This document shows positions 11,894 through 18,330 of a stretch of DNA of 18,330 nt, piece by piece; within the stretch, counting starts at the first letter, position 1, and every line of letters begins with the position of its first letter. The translations under genes and the position numbers were made by a program. The notes beneath the pieces were generated by a model. The model had not been told where the DNA came from, ran no database searches, and was given only the letters and a program-made list of their open reading frames with translations. This stretch comes from AEGEAN-183 sp964342745 (GTDB taxonomy: Bacteria; Pseudomonadota; Gammaproteobacteria; Magnimaribacterales; Magnimaribacteraceae). The stretch covers positions 1 to 18,330 of the forward strand of contig CAYFFW010000026.1 in NCBI GenBank assembly GCA_964342745.1. The letters are read 5' to 3'.

Positions 11894-14128
11894 ATGAAAA
11901 TTAAATTATTATTTAGAATTTTAGGGATAACACTTTTAGTTGGATTTATCACTATAGGCATTTATGCATTGGGAGTTCAATTTAATTGGTATGGTGAGCT
12001 AGAAAATAAAGGAGAAGTAATAAAGTCTCCTTATCCAGAAAAGTTGTTATTAGAGAAGAAAGAAAATCAAATAATCGTAAATAAATCTACGAAGCAGATC
12101 CTTTTTGGTGATACACATGTTCACTCCACCTATTCCACTGATGCTTTTTTGTGGAGTTTACCTATTTTAAATGGCGAGGGACCCCATCCAATATCAGATG
12201 CATGCAATTATGCTAGATTTTGTTCAGCATTAGATTTCTGGGTTACTACTGACCATGCAGAAGCATCATCACCTAGAAAGTGGAGGGAAATAAAAGAATC
12301 CGTTAGGCAATGCAACGAGGTGTCTAATAAAAAAGACCCCGACCTAGTTACTTTTTTAGGTTATGAATGGACACAAGTTGGCCTTTATGCAGAAGATCAT
12401 TATGGGCATAAAAACGTCATGTTTCTTGATATAGAAGAAGGTAAGGTACCTGCCAGACCAATTGGAGCTGGTGGAGTAGCAACAAATGGTATGCGGGCAA
12501 CAATTGGAGGGCAAGCTAGTCAATTAAAGCCTTTAGCCTTTTTTGACTTTAAAAATCGTCATAGATATTTCAATTTCATAAGTTTTACGGAAGAGCTTCC
12601 AGGGATTCCTTATTGTGAACTGGGAGTTGATTCTTCTTTGTTACCTGAAGACTGCTATGAATATGCAGATACACCTGTCGAACTCTTCAGTAAGCTTAGA
12701 CAGCTTGACTTTCCAGCTATAGTAATTCCTCATGGAAATACCTGGGGTTTTTATTCTCCACCTTTATCTAGTTTAGATAAGCAATTAAAACAAGGCTTCC
12801 ATGATGAAAAAATTCAAATTCTTTTTGAAGTCATGTCTGGTCATGGTAATTCTGAGGAGTATAGACCTTGGAGAGCGGCTAACTTAAAAGAAGATGGCTC
12901 ATTGGAGTGCCCTGAACCTTCAAGTAATTATTTGCCAAGTTGTTGGAGAGCTGGAGAAATTATTGAAGACAGATGTCTTAAAGAGGGGTTGTCTGAAAGC
13001 ATATGTGCTAAAAGAGAGATTGAAGCTCGAAAAAACTATTTGTCTCTTGGTTCTTCGGGTTATTTATCAATTCCTGGTGCAGAGATGGAAGATTGGTATG
13101 ATTCTGGTCAATGTAAAGACTGCTTTATTCCTTCTTTTAATTACAGACCAGCCGGATCAGGACAATATGCTCTTTCACTCACTAATTTTGATCAAGCAGA
13201 ACAAAAAAGATTTAGATTTGGTTTTATTGCTTCGAGCGATAATCACAGGTCACGCCCAGGAACTGGTTATAAAGAAAAAGATAGATTTGTAACTACTGAA
13301 GCTAATGGGCCATCGAATGAAGCAATAGCAGATATTTTGTATCCCAAGTCACCAAAACAATCTAAATCAATTGACTTTGGAGGTAGAGAGGGCCTGGTAA
13401 ACATGGGTTTTGCAGCATTTGAGGTTGAAAGGCAAGCATCTTTCTTTACCTCTGGAGGTTTAGCTGCAGTTCACTCAGTAGATAGAGATAGACAATCGAT
13501 TTGGGATTCAATGAAAAGAAAGGAAACTTATGGTACAAGTGGAGATAGGATTTTACTTTGGTTTGATCTTTTAGATGGAGAGAATAGAGTTCCTATGGGT
13601 GGAGACATTACTACCAACCAAAACCCTAAATTTTATGTAAAAGCAGTTGGTGCCTTAAAGCAAAAACCTGGATGTCCAGATTTTAATAATACAAAAATTT
13701 CTAAAGAAGAGATCGCTAGAATTTGCAAAAATGAATGCTATAACCCTTCAGATGAAAGAAAAATTATAACTAGAATAGAGGTAATAAAGATTTCTCCACA
13801 AATTATTCCTGGTGAAAGAGTAGATAATCTCATCAAAGATCCGTGGAAGGTATTTCAATGTTCACCAAATCAGAATGGCTGTGAGATTAACTTTGAAGAT
13901 GAAAGTTATGCAGAAAATCAAAGAGACGTTTCTTATTATGTTAGGGCCATTCAAGAGCCTTCTCCTTCAGTTAACGCAAAAAACGTTAGATGTGAATATA
14001 ATTCAAAAGGAGAGTGCACCAAAGTAAACATGTGTTATGGAGATTATCGGACATCCAAAGATGATGATTGTCTTTCGATGATTGAAGAAAGGGCTTGGTC
14101 TTCACCAATATTTGTTGACTATCTTTAA
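11894..14128 (+). CDS. Membrane-anchored DUF3604 protein (PHP-like metal site), function unknown
   Basis: The 744-residue protein starts with a single hydrophobic segment (about residues 5-30) without a clear cleavage site, so it is probably a signal anchor with a periplasmic body. Metal-binding motifs resemble the PHP phosphoesterase superfamily: D73-T-H75-V-H77 in FGDTHVHS, a later VTTDHAE, GYEWTQ, VIPHGN, EVMSGHGN and, near the middle, ASSDNHRSRPG. DUF3604 proteins are large, mostly secreted and uncharacterised; hydrolase activity is inferred from the motifs. I count 20 cysteines, an even number spread along the exported part, suggesting disulfide bonds. AAAGG about ten bases upstream supports the start. 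It is last in the symporter-rhomboid-DUF3604 operon, with 2 bases from the rhomboid gene, and converges with the orphan gene at a 3-base gap. Confidence 0.88.
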   Translation: MKIKLLFRILGITLLVGFITIGIYALGVQFNWYGELENKGEVIKSPYPEKLLLEKKENQIIVNKSTKQILFGDTHVHSTYSTDAFLWSLPILNGEGPHPISDACNYARFCSALDFWVTTDHAEASSPRKWREIKESVRQCNEVSNKKDPDLVTFLGYEWTQVGLYAEDHYGHKNVMFLDIEEGKVPARPIGAGGVATNGMRATIGGQASQLKPLAFFDFKNRHRYFNFISFTEELPGIPYCELGVDSSLLPEDCYEYADTPVELFSKLRQLDFPAIVIPHGNTWGFYSPPLSSLDKQLKQGFHDEKIQILFEVMSGHGNSEEYRPWRAANLKEDGSLECPEPSSNYLPSCWRAGEIIEDRCLKEGLSESICAKREIEARKNYLSLGSSGYLSIPGAEMEDWYDSGQCKDCFIPSFNYRPAGSGQYALSLTNFDQAEQKRFRFGFIASSDNHRSRPGTGYKEKDRFVTTEANGPSNEAIADILYPKSPKQSKSIDFGGREGLVNMGFAAFEVERQASFFTSGGLAAVHSVDRDRQSIWDSMKRKETYGTSGDRILLWFDLLDGENRVPMGGDITTNQNPKFYVKAVGALKQKPGCPDFNNTKISKEEIARICKNECYNPSDERKIITRIEVIKISPQIIPGERVDNLIKDPWKVFQCSPNQNGCEINFEDESYAENQRDVSYYVRAIQEPSPSVNAKNVRCEYNSKGECTKVNMCYGDYRTSKDDDCLSMIEERAWSSPIFVDYL

Positions 14129-14130
14129 GA

Positions 14131-14739
14131 TTAGTTATTTATTTGGTTTAAAGACTCATCGATAAGCTCAGATAATTCATTAACCCCTACAGCTTCTCCA
14201 GCTATATTTACTAGCTCTATAAATGAATCATTAGATTTAGAAGGAGTTATGTCTGTGTTCTTTATGCACGATCTAGCTATTTGAGCAATTAAAAGAAAAC
14301 CAAAAGCATTTGTCGGTCTTCCGCTTTTATCTTTTAGGTTTTCAACAGACTTTTCAGATGCTTTTTTAAGTATTTCTAGGCTTTTTGTTAGGTCTGAAAG
14401 ATATTTATAATTTAGGTTATTCGCTATATGACTTTGTAAAAGGAATGATCTAGCTCCAGGAAAGAGCTTACCTAGATTCTCCGAAAGCATTTCTGCCTGT
14501 AAGGATATCTCATCCAATTGAATTCTGATGTCTGTATAACTGGGGGCTCTCCTAAAAACTGTCTCCTCAAACTTATAAGTAGTAATAGCATTTTCTAAAT
14601 CTGCAATTAATCCAGAAGGAACTGAAGGAATTATTTTTTTTATTTTAGAAATAAATCTTGAAGGAAGTTTATAAGGGTTCTTAAAATTAAGATCTTCACC
14701 TGACAAACTTGAGATTTCTCTATACTTACTTTTTGGCAT
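14131..14739 (-). CDS. Hypothetical protein, 202 residues, unrecognised
   Basis: No family is recognised with confidence. The product has no membrane segment or signal peptide, is rich in Lys, Ser, Leu and Glu, and looks mostly helical, with a possible coiled-coil stretch around residues 75-135. The C-terminal third (GRPTNAFG..., then TPSKSNDSFIELVNIA) loosely resembles small proteins in proteobacteria and phages that end with a T-P-S-x-S-x-x-x-F-x-x-x-V pattern; this is a memory-based impression, not a database result. The frame fills the gap between flanking genes almost exactly, which argues it is real. There is no Shine-Dalgarno sequence; the region just upstream (TATTAATAT about 9 bases before ATG) could be a -10 element of a leaderless transcript. 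Confidence 0.65.
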   Translation of the reverse strand: MPKSKYREISSLSGEDLNFKNPYKLPSRFISKIKKIIPSVPSGLIADLENAITTYKFEETVFRRAPSYTDIRIQLDEISLQAEMLSENLGKLFPGARSFLLQSHIANNLNYKYLSDLTKSLEILKKASEKSVENLKDKSGRPTNAFGFLLIAQIARSCIKNTDITPSKSNDSFIELVNIAGEAVGVNELSELIDESLNQINN

Positions 14740-14742
14740 TTA

Positions 14743-14763
14743 TTACATATTAATATATGGTAA
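14743..14763. promoter_or_regulatory. AT-rich inverted repeat between divergent genes
   Basis: The 53-base space between the orphan gene and the second symporter must hold both promoters. It contains the perfect palindrome ATATTAATAT (14747-14756) within TTAC...GTAA flanks (14743, 14763). In such AT-rich DNA this may be chance or simply overlapping -10 elements. Confidence 0.25.
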
Positions 14764-14792
14764 CGATCTTATGAAGGGGAAAAAATTAATTC

Positions 14793-16289
14793 ATGGAAGA
14801 TATAAATCAGAAATCTAAATTATCCTTTTCGACTAAGTTTTTTTATGGTTTTGGCTCAATATCCTTTGGCATAAAAAACAATGGGTTTAGTTACTTTGTC
14901 CTCTTTGTTTATAGCTCTGTACTTGGTTTGCCCGCCTGGATGGCAGGTTTAGCTTTAAATCTCGTTTTAGTAGCTGATGCAATAACTGACCCACTTGTTG
15001 GATATTATTCTGATAGACTCAGGTCAAGGTGGGGAAGAAGACATCCATTTATGTATGCTGCAGCTCTTCCTGTAACTATAACTTATTTCTTTCTTTGGAC
15101 CCCCCCAGAAAATTTAACTGACTGGCAATTATTTTCTTACTTACTTGTTTGCGCAATTATTATTAGGGTTTTTATTACCTTTTATGAAATACCTTCAGTG
15201 TCTTTAGGACCAGAGCTAACGGATAATTATGTTGATCGAACCTCTTTAATGGCTTACAGATATTTTTTTGGTTGGTTTGGAGGCTTGACTACTTATAATC
15301 TTGTTTGGTTTTGGTTTGGACCGAACAATGTCACTCCTGAATTTACTGATGGAAGGTATAACCCTGAAGCTTGGTCAGACTACGGATTAGTAGCTGCAAT
15401 ATTAATATTTATTGGAATAATTGTTACTAGTATTGGGACACACAAACATATTCCTAATTTAATAGAACCTCCTCAAAGACAGATAACCATCTCAAAGGTT
15501 TTTAAGGAGCTTTATGAAACTTTATTAACCAATAAATCTTACATTTTTCTATTTCTTTCAGGGTTGTTAGTTGCTATTGCAGGTGGAATTGAAGCTGCAT
15601 TTGCTGTTTACTTTGATAGTTACTTCTGGGATTTAGACTCTGATGAAATGTTAACCAGAGGTCTCTGTATTTACTTGTCACCCATAATAGCTATGATTTT
15701 TGCTCCAATCTTGTCTGACAAGTTTGGAAAAAAACAGACTGTAATGTCAGTTTGGGCTTTCCAAATATTTTTTGCTGCCCTTCCTTTTGCTTTGCGTTAT
15801 ATAGATCTAACTTATGGAACTTCTATATTGCCTCCAAACACAAACGAAGAAAATCCAACTTCTTGGCTTTTGACCTTTCTCTGTGTCCACGTTGTTATTA
15901 ATGTGGCTTCTGGGATAATTGTATTTTCTACTCTAAGCTCAATGTTGATGGATCTTGTAGAGGATATCCAATTAAAAACAGGAAGAAGGGAAGAGGGGGT
16001 ATTATTCTCTGCTAGAAGTTTTGCAGATAAAGCAGTTAGCGGTTTTGGTCTCACATTTGCTGGTATTATCTTGTCAATTATAGCTTTCCCAGAATCCTCA
16101 GTAATAAGAGAGACATATAACGGAATGGTACCAAATGAAATCTTAGCAAATTTAGCATTATGGTATGTTCCAATTTGTATAGTGTCCTTTAGTGCTGCCT
16201 TACTAATGGTTCAGGGCTATTCTTTAAGCAGAACTGAACATGAACAGAATGTAGCTAATCCAGATACTAAAGTCTGGAAAGACAACTAA
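14793..16289 (+). CDS. GPH-family (MFS_2) cation:solute symporter, second copy
   Basis: The 498-residue, about twelve-helix protein is a clear paralogue of the symporter at 9523. Shared features are FYGFGSIS-GIKNN near the N-terminus, D66-P67-L68-V69-G70, S73-D74-R75, W80-G81-R82-R83-H84-P85, an IGTHKHIPNL loop, YFDSYFWD after TM7, and GRREEGVLFSARSFADK. The likely role is Na+- or H+-coupled import of a sugar or another organic solute. The central loop is short, as is usual. The start is fixed mainly by alignment with the paralogue, because the purine-rich AAGGGGA element lies about 12 bases upstream, rather far. The ogt gene starts one base after its stop codon, so the following repair gene is probably co-transcribed. 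Confidence 0.93.
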   Translation: MEDINQKSKLSFSTKFFYGFGSISFGIKNNGFSYFVLFVYSSVLGLPAWMAGLALNLVLVADAITDPLVGYYSDRLRSRWGRRHPFMYAAALPVTITYFFLWTPPENLTDWQLFSYLLVCAIIIRVFITFYEIPSVSLGPELTDNYVDRTSLMAYRYFFGWFGGLTTYNLVWFWFGPNNVTPEFTDGRYNPEAWSDYGLVAAILIFIGIIVTSIGTHKHIPNLIEPPQRQITISKVFKELYETLLTNKSYIFLFLSGLLVAIAGGIEAAFAVYFDSYFWDLDSDEMLTRGLCIYLSPIIAMIFAPILSDKFGKKQTVMSVWAFQIFFAALPFALRYIDLTYGTSILPPNTNEENPTSWLLTFLCVHVVINVASGIIVFSTLSSMLMDLVEDIQLKTGRREEGVLFSARSFADKAVSGFGLTFAGIILSIIAFPESSVIRETYNGMVPNEILANLALWYVPICIVSFSAALLMVQGYSLSRTEHEQNVANPDTKVWKDN

Positions 16290-16290
16290 A

Positions 16291-16749
16291 TTGATATATG
16301 AAACTAGCATGAGCTCGCCGATAGGTGAGTTGGGATTGCTTGCAAATGATTCACAATTATTAGAATTAAGCCTAAGGGGCTTAAAAGGACTTTCTGCTAG
16401 AGGAAAAAGAAAAGAAAGTAGATTTAAACTAGAGTTACTGCAGTTAAAGCAATATTTTCAAAAAGAAAGAGAATCTTTCTCTTTCGATATTAGAATAGAA
16501 GGTACTGAGTTCCAAAAAGCTGTCTTTGAAAATATGATGTCAATTAAGTATGGTCAGGTTTTGAGTTACAAGGATCTGGCTTCAAAAGTAGGTCTTCCTA
16601 AGGCTTATAGGGCAGTTGGTACGGCTTGTGGAAGCAACAGAATCCCTATCATAATTCCATGTCATAGGGTTGTCTCGACTAACGGATTGGGAGGCTTTGG
16701 AGGAGGGCTAGAACGTAAAAAATTTTTACTTAACCTAGAAAGTCACTAA
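16291..16749 (+). CDS. ogt: Methylated-DNA--[protein]-cysteine S-methyltransferase, TTG start
   Basis: The 152-residue suicide repair protein removes O6-alkyl groups from guanine onto Cys124 in the motif P123-C124-H125-R126. The surrounding IIIPCHRVV block, the asparagine hinge at N116 and the preceding YKDLA...RAVGTACGSN helix-turn-helix segment are all present. It corresponds to the Ogt/AGT C-terminal domain with a short N-terminal ribonuclease-H-like part, in the normal size range. TTG at 16291 is preferred over ATG at 16309, since it keeps the family's usual first beta-strand (IYETSMSSPIGELGLLA); a start at ATG would clip it. No strong Shine-Dalgarno is seen for either, and coupling to the symporter stop one base away may help. 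No Ada-type regulator domain is present. Confidence 0.93.
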   Translation: MIYETSMSSPIGELGLLANDSQLLELSLRGLKGLSARGKRKESRFKLELLQLKQYFQKERESFSFDIRIEGTEFQKAVFENMMSIKYGQVLSYKDLASKVGLPKAYRAVGTACGSNRIPIIIPCHRVVSTNGLGGFGGGLERKKFLLNLESH

Positions 16750-16766
16750 AATTACTATTATTAATC

Positions 16767-17093
16767 ATGTCAGCTTGTGAAAAAATAGAATTAGCCTTAA
16801 AAAAGAGCTTAGCGCCTTCTCATCTTGAAGTAATCAATGAGAGTTTTATGCATAATGTTGAGCCTGGTGCTGAATCTCATGTCAGGGTTATTGCTGTGTC
16901 TGAAGTGTTTGAAGGCTTAAATCTTGTAAAAAGACATCAAGCTATATACAAATTAATAGGAGAGGAGCTTTCTGGGCCCATTCATGCAATAACTTTACAC
17001 ACTTTTACTGCTACTGAGTGGAAAGATAGAAATGAATCTGCCCATCCTTCACCAGATTGCGAAGGTGGAAGTTCCAACAAACCAAAAGATTAA
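16767..17093 (+). CDS. bolA: BolA-family protein
   Basis: The 108-residue protein has the BolA fold motifs: a first helix with KIELALKKSL, the strand HVRVIAVSEVFEGLN, then LVKRHQAIYKLIGEEL with conserved His57, and the end HAITLHTFTATEW with His78. BolA proteins partner with monothiol glutaredoxins and [2Fe-2S] clusters in redox and iron control, and E. coli BolA also affects morphology. A polar tail of about 20 residues containing one Cys and Ser/Pro residues follows the conserved core and is probably disordered. It lies 17 bases after ogt and 5 before trhO. A Shine-Dalgarno is not evident, which suggests translation by coupling. No glutaredoxin gene is in view. Confidence 0.93.
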   Translation: MSACEKIELALKKSLAPSHLEVINESFMHNVEPGAESHVRVIAVSEVFEGLNLVKRHQAIYKLIGEELSGPIHAITLHTFTATEWKDRNESAHPSPDCEGGSSNKPKD

Positions 17094-17098
17094 AGTAA

Positions 17099-18034
17099 AT
17101 GTCTTCAATAACTATAGTTACCTTTTATAAGGTTATAGAGATCCAAAATGTTAATAAGCTTAAAAGAGAAGTTGAAAGGTTAGCTTTCAAACAGAACCTA
17201 TCAGGAACTTTCTTTGCTACTCCCGAAGGCATTAACACCACTTTAGCAGGAAGCCGAAAGGGTTTAGAGAAAGTTTTAGATTTACTAAAGAAGGACTTTT
17301 TTATGGAGGATCTAAACCCTATCTGGTCTGAATCCTTTAAAGAACCCTTCAAGAGATTAAAGGTGAGGGTGAAAGATCAGTTATTACCTTTAAGAGGAGG
17401 TTTTGATATTTTTAATCTAAAAGGCAAACAGGTAGAGCCTATGTATTGGAATAATTATTTAGAAGATCCCGATTCTATTGTTTTAGATGTTCGAAATGAT
17501 TATGAAACTCGTATAGGTACTTTTAAGAACTCTTTAATACCTAAAACAAAACACTTCACTGATCTCCCTGAATACATAGAGAGCAATAAATCTAAATTTA
17601 ATGGAAAAAAAATTGCAATGTTTTGCACAGGTGGAATTAGGTGTGAAATAGCATCTTCTTTCTTTATGAGTGAAGGATTTGAAGACATATATCAACTTAG
17701 AGGGGGCGTTTTAAATTACTTCGATAAAGTTAGTAGAAAAGACAGTCTGTGGGAAGGAGAGTGTTTTGTTTTTGATGAGAGGGTCTCAGTCAACCCCGAT
17801 TTAGAAGAAGGAAATTTTGAACAATGCTTTGGTTGCAGAAGACCAATTTCAAACCAAGACATGTCTTCAGATAAATATAAAAAAGGTGTCTCTTGCCCAT
17901 ACTGTTATGACATTTCTTCAAATGAAGACAAGACAAGATTTGCTCAGAGGCAGAAGCAAATTGAGTTAGCAGAATCTAAGGGTTTGGTACATTTGGGTCA
18001 ATCTGCAAGGAAATCTAAGATAAAGAATGTTTAA
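17099..18034 (+). CDS. trhO: tRNA uridine(34) hydroxylase, rhodanese domain (UPF0176/YceA)
   Basis: The 311-residue protein matches the TrhO/YceA layout. An N-terminal ferredoxin-like part with GTFFATPEGINTTLAGS is followed by a central rhodanese domain (LDVRNDYE, then active-site Cys176 in C-T-G-G-I-R-C182-E). A C-terminal zinc-type site follows, with C243-x2-C246 and C266-x2-C269. TrhO oxidises U34 of several tRNAs to 5-hydroxyuridine, the first step to cmo5U-type wobble bases, in an O2-dependent reaction using Cys176. The size fits the family (about 310-350). Its stop overlaps the start of the next gene by 8 bases. The start ATG at 17099 has only a weak Shine-Dalgarno. Confidence 0.95.
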   Translation: MSSITIVTFYKVIEIQNVNKLKREVERLAFKQNLSGTFFATPEGINTTLAGSRKGLEKVLDLLKKDFFMEDLNPIWSESFKEPFKRLKVRVKDQLLPLRGGFDIFNLKGKQVEPMYWNNYLEDPDSIVLDVRNDYETRIGTFKNSLIPKTKHFTDLPEYIESNKSKFNGKKIAMFCTGGIRCEIASSFFMSEGFEDIYQLRGGVLNYFDKVSRKDSLWEGECFVFDERVSVNPDLEEGNFEQCFGCRRPISNQDMSSDKYKKGVSCPYCYDISSNEDKTRFAQRQKQIELAESKGLVHLGQSARKSKIKNV

Positions 18035-18330
18035 TAAAGCTCTTAATTCTTTTGCAGTGTTGATATCACAAAGATCATTGGTAATTTTAATTATCGGATT
18101 AGCATTACTATTGGTTTCTTCATTTAACATTAAAAATTTTAAATTAGAAGCCTCCTCTGATTCCTTAGTATTAGAGAATGATGAAGATTTAAAATATTAC
18201 CGCGAAATAAGCAATGAGTATTCCACCGGCGATTTTCTTGTAGTCCTTTTTACTCCAGACAAAGCACTCTTCTCTAAAGAAAGCATCAATAATGTTCGTA
18301 GTTTAGCTAATCAATTTGAAGAGCTTGGAG
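18027..18330 (+). CDS. RND-superfamily (MMPL-type) exporter, N-terminal fragment (3' truncated)
   Basis: The frame is open from an ATG that overlaps the end of trhO by 8 bases to the window edge (about 101 codons). It starts with a short cytosolic segment, one transmembrane helix (about residues 17-33) and then a periplasmic segment. The motif sequence LEASSDSLVLENDEDLKYYR, followed by GDFLVVLFTP, is typical of the first periplasmic domain of MMPL-like RND permeases, where the D-S-L-V-L-E-N element is well conserved. These proteins are large (about 750-850 residues) and export lipids, hopanoids or hydrophobic compounds; the cargo is not known. The ribosome-binding site is weak, consistent with coupling to trhO. 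Confidence 0.88.
   Translation, partial: MFNKALNSFAVLISQRSLVILIIGLALLLVSSFNIKNFKLEASSDSLVLENDEDLKYYREISNEYSTGDFLVVLFTPDKALFSKESINNVRSLANQFEELG

Noticed and set aside
12894..13292. A 132-codon frame inside the DUF3604 gene
   Set aside because: It is a shifted-frame shadow of a well-supported gene; its Leu/Lys-rich composition is typical of out-of-frame AT-rich DNA.
9488..14775. CTTATGAA occurring upstream of both symporters (9488 and 14768) as a shared regulatory box
   Set aside because: Only eight bases match, spacing to the start codon differs (27 versus 17 bases), and such a string is expected by chance in AT-rich DNA.
1..18330. Mobile elements, CRISPR arrays, tRNA or rRNA genes, frameshifted genes
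   Set aside because: No transposase, spaced repeat array, cloverleaf-like sequence or interrupted conserved domain was seen on either strand.

Overview
The window is AT-rich, compact bacterial DNA: one gene truncated at each end, twelve complete recognisable genes, one orphan gene and one gene-free stretch longer than 300 bases. The gene set suggests a marine, genome-streamlined gammaproteobacterium, possibly of the SAR86 type. It has a TonB-dependent receptor (so Gram-negative), a PA14-bearing family-3 glycosidase, two GPH-type symporters, an MFE-2-like short-chain dehydrogenase, BolA, a YceA/TrhO-type rhodanese and very short intergenic gaps. The taxonomic call is inference; no rRNA or tRNA is present to anchor it.

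Layout. (1) Bases 1-1167: the 3' end of a TonB-dependent outer-membrane receptor and its terminator. (2) Bases 1168-1512: a gene-free stretch bounded by two strong terminators. It holds two copies of AGGAGGTG without a usable start codon and a GC-rich, hairpin-prone core, and is the most puzzling part of the window. (3) Bases 1513-7695, plus strand: a Tat-exported PhoX/DUF839 lipoprotein, an alkyl-DHAP-synthase-like flavoenzyme, an HD-domain protein with a PhnZ/MIOX-like set of metal ligands, and a family-3 glycosidase. (4) Bases 7699-9410, minus strand: a two-gene operon of short-chain dehydrogenases, the downstream one starting with TTG. (5) Bases 9411-9522: a divergent promoter region with a nested inverted repeat. 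(6) Bases 9523-14128, plus strand: a tightly coupled trio of GPH symporter, rhomboid protease and membrane-anchored, cysteine-rich DUF3604 protein. (7) Bases 14131-14739, minus strand: an orphan 202-residue protein. (8) Bases 14793-18330, plus strand: a second GPH symporter, then Ogt, BolA, TrhO and the start of an RND/MMPL-type exporter.

How the genes may work together. The receptor, glycosidase and two symporters fit uptake and breakdown of glycosides or similar organic matter. The dehydrogenases, flavoenzyme and HD oxygenase candidate suggest lipid or hydroxy-acyl metabolism. The Ogt-BolA-TrhO run is housekeeping (alkylation repair, Fe-S/redox, tRNA modification). No mobile element, CRISPR array or frameshifted gene is visible. 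Both convergent gene pairs are separated by only 3 bases, leaving no room for an ordinary terminator between them.
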